Assembly: GCA_029378245.1 (NCBI GenBank)
Contig: JARKIF010000044.1
Span: 310,001 to 374,000 of the forward strand
Reading direction: 5' to 3'
Length of the DNA stretch: 64,000 bases
Origin: Roridomyces roridus
Taxonomy: Eukaryota; Basidiomycota; Agaricomycetes; Agaricales; Mycenaceae
A program made the translations under genes and the position numbers. Below the pieces are notes generated by a model. The model worked only from the letters and a program-made list of their open reading frames with translations, did not search any database and was not told where the DNA came from. Positions 14,601 to 23,524 of the stretch are shown in pieces. The number at the start of each line of letters is the position of its first letter. Positions within the stretch are counted from its first letter, which is position 1.

Positions 14601-15064
14601 CTGAGAGGATACTAGCAGATGCATTCAGTGAGTGGAAACGCCACCGAAAAATCGAGGGACGCACGCAATTCGTCCCGTTCCTGCTTTACTTGCTTCAGCT
14701 CCGCCTGCAGGTTCTCCGAGGAGCCCTCAAGTTCCTTCGCAAGGGCTTCTTTGTCCTGCACGACCTGGTCGAGCTCTATCTCCATCCTCTCCGTGTCAGC
14801 ACGGTCCTCGTCTCGTTCCCTGACCGCGGTATCGAGCTTGGAGGCCAAGTCAACGAGACGACGGTACAAGTCGACTATTCCGTCCGGGCTTTGTGTGGTA
14901 ATGCTGGCCTCGGGAACCAGAGTCGCCAAAACATCGAGGTCGATGTCGGACGGGAGGACGAGTGTGAGACGCTGGGCGTCGTCTGGGGCGGGGGAGGCGG
15001 CCTCGTTCTCCGAGTCGACTGGGGCGGCCGCCGCTGCCTTGCTTTTTCTGCGGGTTTGCATCAT
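8616..15064 (-). CDS. TPR/MLP1-type coiled-coil nuclear pore protein
   Basis: A very long gene of about 6.4 kb, split by short introns, that encodes near-continuous heptad-rich coiled coil. The ATG at 15064 gives MMQTRRKSKAAAAAP; an in-frame alternative at 15118 would add 18 residues. The N-terminal third contains KTFTEVYADHVRLQEEFAKK and LSAVLTQIEERAPILSQQ, then the block LVLFQSIGQLQEQNQKLLKV with LREIGRRDDPS and VRELGDKMESEERDYRETME. This is the conserved region that defines the TPR/MLP1/MLP2 family. The C-terminus changes abruptly to Ala/Pro/Gly-rich sequence with RGG-like repeats (GGAPAGAARGGAAAVARGGA), followed by KRPREE and LAKRLKP, likely nuclear localisation signals. These proteins form the nuclear-basket filaments and help retain unspliced mRNA and organise checkpoints; that is family knowledge. 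Opposite-strand frames within it are shadows. Confidence 0.9.
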
Positions 15065-15155
15065 GGCGCGCCGAGACGGTTGGCGGCCAGAAAGAATGCG
15101 GTGTTTATTCCGAGACAAACAACAAACGCTTTTGTCCTAAAAGGGTAATAACACC

Positions 15156-15218
15156 ACAAAAATCTATACCGTGACATACTCGTATCGTCAGTTGTACTAC
15201 AGTCTAACAAAAATCTAT
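15156..15218. repeat. Short insertion-like block: 24-bp dispersed repeat between 12-bp direct repeats
   Basis: The sequence ACAAAAATCTAT occurs at 15156-15167 and again at 15207-15218. Between them, 15182-15205 carries a 24-bp string starting GTATCGTCAGTTGTACTACA, found again exactly at 51006-51029. The right 12-mer overlaps the stop codon of the ketopantoate reductase gene (15215-15217). It looks like a small insertion with a target duplication, but it is too short to classify. Confidence 0.5.
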
Positions 15219-16766
15219 GTACATGAATCTAGTCGCGCAGCTTCAGGGTTTGCGTGCTTCCAGTCCATCGCTTTCAAGAGTGCATAAATCCTTGTGAAGA
15301 TTGAGCATTCTTCTGAAAAGAAATCGGAATGAACGGACGTCTGCAACGTTGGAACCGAAACTCCCAGCCTGATTCCTTCGCGTAAAGGATAGCCAATAAT
15401 TGCCTTGAGAGATCAGAGAAGAAACAAACATCACAAGAAACACTACGCACCTCCACCTCGGTTTGTTTCATGTTCAGTGCGTCAACTAACATTGAACTGT
15501 GAGATCCTTTGAGAGTGGTATACTAGGAGTTAAATGCGGTTGAGTCAGAGTTTACATTTGGACTTGCTTTTCCTTTCTGCTTGCCTTTTGCATCATCTCC
15601 TCGAGCGTGTTCTCTGGAAGAATAATTCCTCTGGCTTTGGCAACATTCATGGTCTCAACGACAATGGACTCGGCAACAGATTTTGCAGCCGGGGAGGTCA
15701 TTAGAAAGTCAGACGTCCGTATCCGCGTCAGGGCTGTGAGCGAATTCCTTACGCTGGGTATTAGGATGTGATCAGAAGAAAATTAAACGACGGACCAAAC
15801 GGCATTCCTGGTAAGCAATGAGTACAACCAGCTGAAAATCGGCTGTCGACTCACCAAATCACCTTCACCCAACGTTCCTGCTGAATGTCTTCCATGACTG
15901 TGAATTTTGCGTTGGATTTCAACAGTATATCCGTGAACGTATTCAGGTGTTTTTGCTGTTGTTCTCTGGGTATACTCTCGTCCCATTCCACCCCCAGGAC
16001 CAATGTATCGCTCTTGGTGAACAATTCGACCAATCCAACATCCAAAATTGTGCCGCCCGTCCAGCTCTATTTACTGAATGTTACCAGAAAATCCAAGAGA
16101 AATTTGAAATGTACCACAGAAGCAATGATGGTCGTCTTTGGAAAGGCTTTGCGCAAAGACACTTCCTGACCGACACCATTCTGAATGAGCACAATCACGG
16201 TATCTGGACCGATCACAGGTTGGAGCATGTCCTCCATGGATGGCGTCGAGTCCAAAATGGCCTTGTTGGCGCAGACCACTGCCAACGTCTTAGTTGGATG
16301 TTTGAACTTGCGGTTGCATAAATACCATAAGCAAAAGATATCCCAGATTTTGCAGCCTCATTACAATCAGTGAAAACTGGGCAGTTGGTGAGTGCTACTC
16401 GAAAAATAGTTCAACCATCTCACCTGCATGGAACTTGACCCCATCGTGATTCCCGAATTTCCTCGACCGTAAACTCAACCCCTGGCACCAGAGTTCAACC
16501 CGGATACACACAAATAGACCCAGCCAGGAGCCTTACCTTTTCTTTCACAACCAAAGCGTTCGACCTCGCCACAACGCTGACCCGAACCTGACCCCCCGCT
16601 TTGCGCATGCTGGGTCGGCAATCCATGTCAACAAAACTACCACCCACCTTTCAGAATAAATGCATAAATCGATCCTAGACTGAAGAGACAGATCAGAATA
16701 AGAGCAGTCGCAAAGAGAACATCTCAAGTCTTACGCGCCCAATCCGAATACCAGAACGTCGAGCAT
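15215..16766 (-). CDS. Ketopantoate reductase (2-dehydropantoate 2-reductase), PanE/ApbA family
   Basis: The ATG at 16766 gives MLDVLVFGLGA, and the splice continues LGSIYAFILK, producing the Rossmann G-x-G-x-x-G motif for NADPH. Later exons show VIVLIQNGVGQEVSLRKAFP with the conserved NGVG segment, TLVLGVEWDESIPREQQ, RWVKVIWNAVWS with the catalytic-domain K and N pattern, SLTALTRIRTSDFLMTSP, MLVDALNMKQTEVEV with the nearly invariant E-x-E, and a final exon VPTLQTIYALLKAMDW after removal of a 48-nt intron. The stop is TAG at 15215-15217. The enzyme reduces 2-dehydropantoate to pantoate in pantothenate/CoA synthesis. Fungi also carry paralogues of this family with unknown substrates, and I cannot separate the two from sequence alone. 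Confidence 0.86.
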
Positions 16767-16965
16767 AGTAGGAGGAAAGGGATGGATTCTACCTGTACGT
16801 ACATATATGTGATGTTCGATGACTCGGAGCCGCGAGGCACGATCCCGGATGACATTGACAGTGGGAATCCATGGGGAGGTTTTGTAAGACCCCGACCGAG
16901 GCCGAGGCTGAATCAACGTGAACATTGCACGGTTGAACCAGCTGCACGGCGTGATTGAGGAAGTC

Positions 16966-19190
16966 TCAGTGAGATAAGAGATTGGTCCGTTCACCACCAT
17001 CACTTCCCCAACGATCTTCCTCGGACGCATTGGCATGTGCCGCACTCCGAATGGGAGCAACAAACCTGGCCCCGAGGAACAGATATCCACCAGGTGCGTC
17101 CCGCAACGCCCGCACAATAACATTCTTCTCAAAAAGCAGCCCAATCTCCTCGAGTGTGTACCCAGCAGTCTCAGGAAGACAAAGCCACGCCCAGAACGAC
17201 ATGAGGAGACAGCAACATCCGAACAGTAAGAATGTTCCGTATCGGAGTTCGTTCAACATGATCGGTGTGAGTTTGGAAACCGTTAAAGACAGTAGCCTGA
17301 GAACAGAATGAGCTCAGCTGAAACAGGGTCAACAAACCCACCAATTTGTCCCCGAAGCCATCGACATGACGGTGGTGCGTAGATGATTTGGCGCGACTTC
17401 GCCGGCTAGAACCCATGGTATAGGACCCCACCTAGTCTCCCACAGTCAGACTCGATACGGACACACAAGTGAAGATGTTGAAAATTCCCCACCCGATGCT
17501 GTAGAATACCGCATACAGGTAGACTGCTCCAATGGAGATGGTGGAAATTAAAGCGCCAGTGGATCGGCTTAAGCCACCAAGCCATAGAAGAAGCATCATG
17601 GCACCTTGCCCAAGACCGCCTACGACGAGGCTGTTCTTCCGCCCCATGCCCGCGCCCTCCACAGAAAATGTGAGCGCGAATGCAACGGAGACAACCTGCC
17701 AGTTGTTAGTGTTTCATTATTTTGCAGCGAGGCGGGTTACTTTGACAATCCCATAGACCCCTGCATTCGATCTCAGAAACAGCCACGAGTAAATTTATTA
17801 TCGTACCGGTCGCAAAGAGCTCCGCACTCGTCCCCCCAATACCCAGATTAGCGAATATCTGAGGGCTAAAATAATTTATAGCATTCGTCCCCGTAATCTG
17901 CTGAAAGAACATGACCAGCGACGGAATGAAGCATTGCAGTGCGATTCCGGAAGTCTCTCCCATAAGGGCTATTTGTTGGAAGGGAGACAGTTGCCGCTTT
18001 CCCTTGAAGTCGGCTTTGATTTCCTCTACTGCGATAAGCACTTGTTCGTCATCGGGGGTAGTATGGGCTAGGAACGCCAGAGTTTGTGCTGCCCGACCAT
18101 ACTGTTCGTGTTCGACCATGTAGCGTGGAGACTCTGGTTGAAAGGGCAGTAACGAAAGAAAAAGAAAGCCAGGAATGATTCTAATTTCTACTGTGATGAG
18201 AGCCAGACAAGACAATGCAGATGTGCCTACTGCATTGCAAAGGGAGTGCGCCACTGGGTTTCCGTCGACGCAAGATGCTTGGAAACGATGTAATTGACCC
18301 AAACTGGATGCAGTGTGAGTCGAGCGAGAGAGAGAGAGATATGAATGCTTACATGAAAGCATGATTCCAAAGTTGATAGCAAGTTGAACAAGTCCCGCGC
18401 AACGACCTCGGATAGCCTTTGGAACGCATTCGGAAATATATGCGGGGACAAGAGCAGTGACCATCCCCACCCCGATTCCGCCCAAGAATCTAAGGCCATG
18501 AGATTCAAATACTCATTGTTGGTTTCAGCTTACCGGCCCCAGTATAAACTACTCAGAGCATACCCTCGAGAGAGTCCCAGTCCAACGAGAACTTGGATCG
18601 AGCTTCCAACAATGAAAATTATGCCCGAAGCAGCCAAGCACGGTTTACGGCCATATCGACTGGAGAATGAACCAACGCCGAGTGCTCCAAGCCTGAAAGT
18701 GGAATTTAATTTTCAAAAGCGGCCTCAAATGACATGACAGGCCGACTTACAAGCACCCAAGCTGGAGGATTACGACGATGTTACCACTCAGAGCGGCCTT
18801 CTCTCGAGGACTCATTTCATCCAGGCCAAAATAATGCTGGAAGGATTCAAGGGCGAGAACACCGCCGATTAGGCCTCTGCAGAATGAATCAGCGTCGACA
18901 TGGGTCAGATATATAGCGATCACCCACACGTCGAAACCATAGAATATCGAACCCATGGACACGGACAGTGCCAAAAAGTAGGAATTCCTATATTGCCTGA
19001 AGTCGTCTAGTATCGTCATTTTGGCCGTTCCAAGTAAGTAGTCCTTGCTCAAATCTATGAAGGGACTAGCATCGACGTAGGGATCAAGGACTTTCGGCTC
19101 TTCGGCATGGCTGTTAACTTCGGATCGCGGCTCCGTTCCTAACCACCATGCCCGAGCCGCCTCGGGCGTTGTCGATGACCCTGCAAACAT
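16966..19190 (-). CDS. MFS sugar transporter (sugar-porter subfamily)
   Basis: The ATG at 19190 (MFAGSSTTPEAARAWWLGTE) gives a ~70-residue cytosolic N-terminus, then a first helix interrupted by an intron in FYGFDV|GLIGGVLALESF. Downstream come GALGVGSFSSRYGRKP (the RYGRK loop between helices 2 and 3), GMVTALVPAYISECVPKAIRGR, FQPESPRYMVEHEQYGRAAQ (the PESPR sugar-porter signature), QQITGTNAINYFSPQIFANL, a later exon RKNSLVVGGLGQGAMMLLL, EVAPNHLR and LCLPETAGYTLEEIGLLFEK (the PETxG signature). Twelve helices are expected. These are proton-coupled hexose or related carbohydrate importers; the exact substrate cannot be read off. Frame without ATG continues upstream to 19256, so an additional 5' exon is possible. 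Confidence 0.9.
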
Positions 19191-19349
19191 CCCCGCACCA
19201 CCGCGACTCCGTAGATGTGAGGCAGACCGAGGGAGAATTTTCACCTCATTAACCACGTCGTGTGCTAGTAAAGAATGCTATGCACATCGGGGAGGTACCC
19301 TGCGCTCGCAGCAGTCTTTTGGCTGGGATTGGCGCCGGCGCTGGAATTG

Positions 19350-19610
19350 GGTTCATGCTCGGCATCTCCCTCCGTGCGCCAATTGCACCAGCCATGGAGT
19401 CCACTCATTCATGTCCCTCACAGATCCCGTAGTCGCAGGCAGCTGGGCAATGGGTACATTTTTCGCGGTGTCTACCACGTCGTGGTACACTTCTCGATGC
19501 TCTTCTTCATCCAACTTATTCTCGATGGCTTTCGTGCAAGTGGAGGATCGAAAAGAGTTGACGCGCAAGGCTATCGAGAGCCTACCAAAACAATTGCGAG
19601 TGAAGAACGA
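19350..19610 (-). other. Unassigned open frame between the sugar transporter and the rhodanese gene
   Basis: The minus strand carries an uninterrupted frame with protein-like composition (STCTKAIENKLDEEEHREVY, then VVDTAKNVPIAQLPATTGSV), ending with TGA near 19350. No ATG opens it directly, so if real it would need splicing. It could be a small separate gene or an upstream exon of the MFS transporter. I do not recognise it, and coding status is open. Confidence 0.25.
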
Positions 19611-19623
19611 GGGGGAATAAACT

Positions 19624-20303
19624 TCAATGCCATTCGCTATTCCATACCTCCTCGTCCCAATTTTCTACCAGCAGCGGATCTTTCTGCAAGGAATTCAGCG
19701 GACGCAGCTTTCTTCTTGTGTGAACACCCACGCTGTACTGTTGCTGGAACTCGGTGAATCCTCCCCTGAGAACGTATACCTCTTGCACCGACTCCTTGCT
19801 CTGCGGATGATCCCTTACTTCTTTGTAAATCTCGGGGACGATATAAGCGTTTAGAGCGGGCGGAAGATAAAACCACCTACTCTGGCCGATTTGGGCCCTC
19901 TGTCCAACGGTTTGAGTATGTTTGAGGCGTGGTTCAGCCCACGCACCGTTCCTGTGACAAAGCACAGTGGAAAATAACCACAGGGACATCGGCCACTTGC
20001 TCCACCAGCTTCACAGCCCGTCTCGAAAAGTCGGGCTCTCCAAATCTCGGCACATACGGGAAATTGAGAGCATTCTGCGAAGGTAAGTCATGAACCGAAT
20101 TTCACTTGGTCCCTGAATGGCCCTAACCTTGATATTTCCGCCGACAAAGTCGTCATCGCGCACATCAACGACGAGGTAGTCCTTGTGAGCAACCTTGTCG
20201 CTCTTGATCATAGCTACGAGCTCCTACCACCGCAGTTCAGCGCGTGGCTTGAGAGTGGGGAATCTTAGGCATCTACTTCGCGAGAAATGTACTTCTGAGC
20301 CAT
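19624..20303 (-). CDS. Rhodanese/Cdc25-like phosphatase or arsenate reductase (Acr2/Ych1 type)
   Basis: The ATG at 20303 gives MAQKYISRE, spliced to ELVAMIKSDKVAHKDYLVVD. Then come VRDDDFVGGNIK and, after an intron, ALNFPYVPRFGEPDFSRRAV. The active-site loop is assembled across another splice as HCALSQERGPKSAR, an HCX5R motif typical of Cdc25-type rhodanese phosphatases and Acr2-like arsenate reductases. After a third intron the protein continues IYKEVRDHPQSKESVQEVYV and LRGGFTEFQQQY. It ends VWNSEWH at 19624. Length is about 150 residues, the usual size for stand-alone members. The seven-residue loop with catalytic Cys and Arg argues for phosphatase or reductase activity rather than thiosulfate sulfurtransferase; which of the two cannot be told here. 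Confidence 0.87.
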
Positions 20304-20659
20304 GGCACGCTGGAAGAGAGAGAGATTGCGGATTGATGGTGATGGCAAGATTCGAAGCATGTCATCTACACAGCCACTGAACCCCTGTTCAATTCTCGTG
20401 TTCAACTTTGGCCAACATCTGGCATCGTCTGATACTGCTGCCCAATTCTCCATCCCCAAGCCCGGAACAAAATATCGGAGCCCGAAAGCACAGAGTCCAA
20501 CCAATATTCGGGGAGCAAGCCCGGGATTTCGTCTCTACAGATGTTCAGCATCGCAAGTCAAGAACACGGAAGCATATTTACTCGTATACAACCAGAACTT
20601 CCAAAGCAGTGGAAATTAACTGTTGAGTTTCGTGCACGTCGAAAACTCCACCGAAACCC

Positions 20660-21490
20660 TCACTGCAAAAATATCAGGAAAGAGCCAGACGGCAAAGCAA
20701 TTACTACCTGCCTTGTGAATATAACAGCGTCTGTCAGAGCATCGACGAGCTCCGGATTTACTATTTTATTCCATATTTCCCGCTGTGACAGGACTTGTAA
20801 CACTTCCTTGAGGCGGGGACGCAAAGATATCCCGGCAGCGTGAGCAGCGAGCCAGATGCTCTTGCGGCCATTGCTACCCTGGATCTTGGAGAAAGGAACC
20901 TGGAGGATATCATTATTCGTGATTACTCCTTGGCATAGAACGCCAATAGGATGTCCTGATTCCGTGGAGATCAACTGAACCAGGGCGATGGCCATATCCT
21001 CATAGATGATGTAGTCGTACCGCCCGACGATCTGAATGACCGTAGCCAAACAGTCGCAGAAGGATTGGATGGCCTGTTTTCTCTCGCCTAGAGAGCAACT
21101 GGAACGGACAGTGAGCAACCTTTCTCATACAAGACGGATGGTCTTACAGAAGGAACTCCACATCTCGCACAAGTCTCTCGATGACTCGTACCTGCTTAAT
21201 TGTCGGCAATGCGCAGATACTCCGTGCCACCCGGGTCCGAGAAGATCCAGATATACCACAAATGCTCTGAAGTGCCCGTAGAGTTGCGGCGTCCACTATT
21301 TGTGAAGGATAAAGAATCCGACCAGGGCTAAATTTGACAGTCAACACTACGAACCAACCTATAGTCAAAAAAAAGAAAAGTTACACGAGAAGCTTCACCA
21401 ATGCGTCAACGAAACGATCCGTTTCCTTGGAAGGAGCTGTCCGCAAAATCTCCTTGGCGTCTTCCAGCTCGTCCAGAGTACATTCCTCGC
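20660..21490 (-). CDS. Unknown protein, tandem paralogue 2 (N-terminus unresolved)
   Basis: Three exons can be followed: TLDELEDAKEILRTAPSKET (ending near 21385), LYPSQIVDAATLRALQSICG with RVIERLVRDVEFL, and CSLGERKQAIQSFCDCLATV onwards through YIIYEDMAIALVQLISTESG, HPIGVLCQGV and NPELVDALTDAVIFTR. The frame then reads into a short hydrophobic tail to the stop at 20660. The helix-rich, Leu-rich pattern suggests an ARM/HEAT-like fold, but no family is recognised. Exon order and sequence match the neighbour at 21739-22650 (HPIYVLCEDG, LLDAVADIVIFTR), so the two are tandem duplicates. I could not find a frame-consistent first exon upstream of 21490, so this copy may be 5'-truncated or decayed. 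Confidence 0.55.
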
Positions 21491-21738
21491 TGAACGTTGA
21501 ACACGGATGAAGCGACAATCATGAGGGAGTCGGGCAACTCTCACCGATGTCGTCAAGTCGAGTTCGGGAGGGGACTTCTTTTGAAGCCGTCCGGTGGGAA
21601 GCCAAATACATCACAAACAGGCTTCCACTGCCCGCCGTGTATCTGTCGGAGACACGATACAGCTGCACACTGAAGCTCAAAATTAAATCCTGGCCTCCAA
21701 TGACAATCAGTAATCAACAGCCAGATGCTCAATTCATC

Positions 21739-22650
21739 CTACCGGGTAAAAATTACAATGTCCGCAACCGCATCCAGTAATTTGTGGTCGGAAACATCGA
21801 TTGTTACTTCCAAGATTTCTTGAATCTTGAGCATACGATCCTGCCATGGGAAGCCGCAGGCATGAAAAGAAAGCCAGATTTCCGTCCGCATGTGCAATGA
21901 ATATGTTTTCTGCAGCGTCGAGAAGGGCGGAATATCCGATCCATCCTCGCATAAGACGTAGATCGGATGGTGCATAGAAGGTTGATGGCTTTGGAACGTA
22001 TTGCGGAGCAATTTTGCTGCCTCCAGGATGAGATTTCGCCATTCTTCTTTGTACTGTAGCAACGCGGCCAAAAAATCGTAAATCTCATCGAACTGTTGTG
22101 CGGACCGGTGCAAGTTGCCACTAAAGGACAGAATGAGTATAAGTCACGAAAATAGCATAGAAAACTGACGAGAAACTACGGATCAGTTCAAGCAGGATGA
22201 AGCGTGCTTCGTGATAGGGCCATTCACAGAGGGCAAGCACAAGCATAGCAGACTGGGATTCCCTGCATATTTGCGTCAAAATCACGCGTGCGGCCGCCTT
22301 TCCGATGCGCGGAGAATACAGCGCGGGACTAAGCCCAATGATGAGGCACTGGTTTATGGATGAGAGTTTCCCACTGACCGACAGAGCTCCAGCAGGTCGT
22401 CACACATTGGTTTGTCGAGCGATGGCACATGAGCACGAATGGCTGCCAGTCGTCGCATGATCATGAGCCGATTGATCCCCCGAATCGTAACCTCTCCGAG
22501 GGCGAGAAGGGCGCGGCCGGATAAAATACCAGGTCCCCATACGGTCGAAGTCTCCGTTGTCGTTCGCTGCGAGTCCGATAAAGCGTAGGAGAAGATGGAT
22601 GGTGGCCCAGAGACGGTGTGGATCTCCAGTGCGGACATGGTTTGAGGCAT
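21739..22650 (-). CDS. Unknown helix-rich protein, tandem paralogue 1
   Basis: The ATG at 22650 gives MPQTMSALEIHTVSGPPSIF, continuing through LSGRALLALGEVTIRGINRL, LAAIRAHVPSLDKPMCDDLL, the second exon CLIIGLSPALYSPRIGKAAA with SAMLVLALCEWPYHEARFIL, and a third exon HRSAQQFDEIYDFLAALLQY and HPIYVLCEDGSDIPPFSTLQ. It ends LLDAVADIVIFTR at 21739. Two introns with GT-AG borders keep the frame. The composition suggests stacked helices of ARM/HEAT type, but I recognise no named family. A paralogue lies immediately downstream on the same strand. Between this ATG and the next upstream gene is a ~210-bp gap. Confidence 0.65.
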
Positions 22651-22863
22651 ATCGGTGGCTGGAAAGGAGAGGTATGCAGAAGATGTAGGTCGGGATTTAA
22701 CTTCTCCGCGGTTCTATATTCGCGTTCTTCCAACACCCCAAGATCAGATACATAAAGCTGTAGTCGTCATTTGTCGATCCCATGACCAGAGAGCGGCGAC
22801 CTTTGCGTCTGTTGTTTCCCAGGGGAGGACTGCACAGTGCGGGAGAAGACGCTGGGCCAGATG

Positions 22864-23337
22864 TCAAGAGCGTGGAAGGTAAGTACTAGCCTGAGGAGCT
22901 GTGGTTCGAGTAGATATAAATACGAAGAAGAGCGGGAAGAACAAATTGCGAAGTCGTCGGAAGAAGCTGTATGTATTGCAGTCCACTTTCGGGTCGAGTC
23001 GCAGCGTCCAGGGGCGGAAGATGTTCACATAGCACCTCTCGTTCGACCTAGACTCAATGCATCTCCTTAGAGTTTTGCGACTGCCAGGCTCCTGCCGCGT
23101 AAAAAACTGTGCGAGTACTGCCCGTGGTGGCTCTCGGCTATTCTGACCTTGGTTTGAAGTTGCATGTATCCAAGCTATACCGACGGCGATTGAAACGATG
23201 ACAGCGCCAATCTGCCAGACAAGAATGAGCAGAATTGAGTCGCAGACGATCCAGGCAGAATCTGATGACAGATGACGGTTTGAACGGCTCGCGGTGAGCA
23301 GCGGTGTCAGTGCTGATAACACTAGGATGTGGAAACT
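22864..23337 (-). pseudogene. Membrane-protein gene fragment whose 5' end abuts transposon copy 1
   Basis: The minus-strand frame reads LSALTPLLTASRSNRHLSSD, a hydrophobic segment ILLILVWQIGAVIVSIAVGI, then ESRSNERCYVNIFRPWTLRL and LRNLFFPLFFVFISTRTTAP, with a stop at 22864. Two membrane helices are likely. No ATG opens the frame: it runs back to the element boundary at 23338, where the transposon begins, and the first stop upstream is inside the transposon. I infer that the insertion removed or separated the gene's 5' end. The first 235 bp (23103-23337) recur inverted at 47994-48228 next to transposon copy 2. Family unknown. Confidence 0.55.
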
Positions 23338-23524
23338 TAGTCTGTCAGTGATCGCGCCCTAATGATAGCTGTCGTGCGAATGCCGTAAAGTGCTGAGTTT
23401 CAAATTTGTTCCCACGTCCTGTCACCCCCGCTGCCACGCGTCCCCTCGCGTTTCCTCCGTCGCCGACGCTCCCAGTCTCGAATACCACGCGTATATTCAC
23501 TGTCTACCGCCCCAATACCCTCCA

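Noticed and set aside
23355..23361. CCCTAA next to the TIR start, resembling a telomere repeat beside a RecQ-like (telomere-linked-type) helicase element
   Set aside because: Only a single unit is present, it recurs identically at every copy of this end because it lies inside the element (23338 onward), and the other end has a different sequence at the same place. There is no repeat array, so no telomeric context.
23390..23524. Possible N-terminal extension of the DUF6589-like protein starting within the terminal repeat
   Set aside because: The frame there starts with GTG, not ATG. The same terminal-repeat sequence also opens a frame before the helicase, so the similarity of the two N-termini reflects the repeat and not shared protein sequence.
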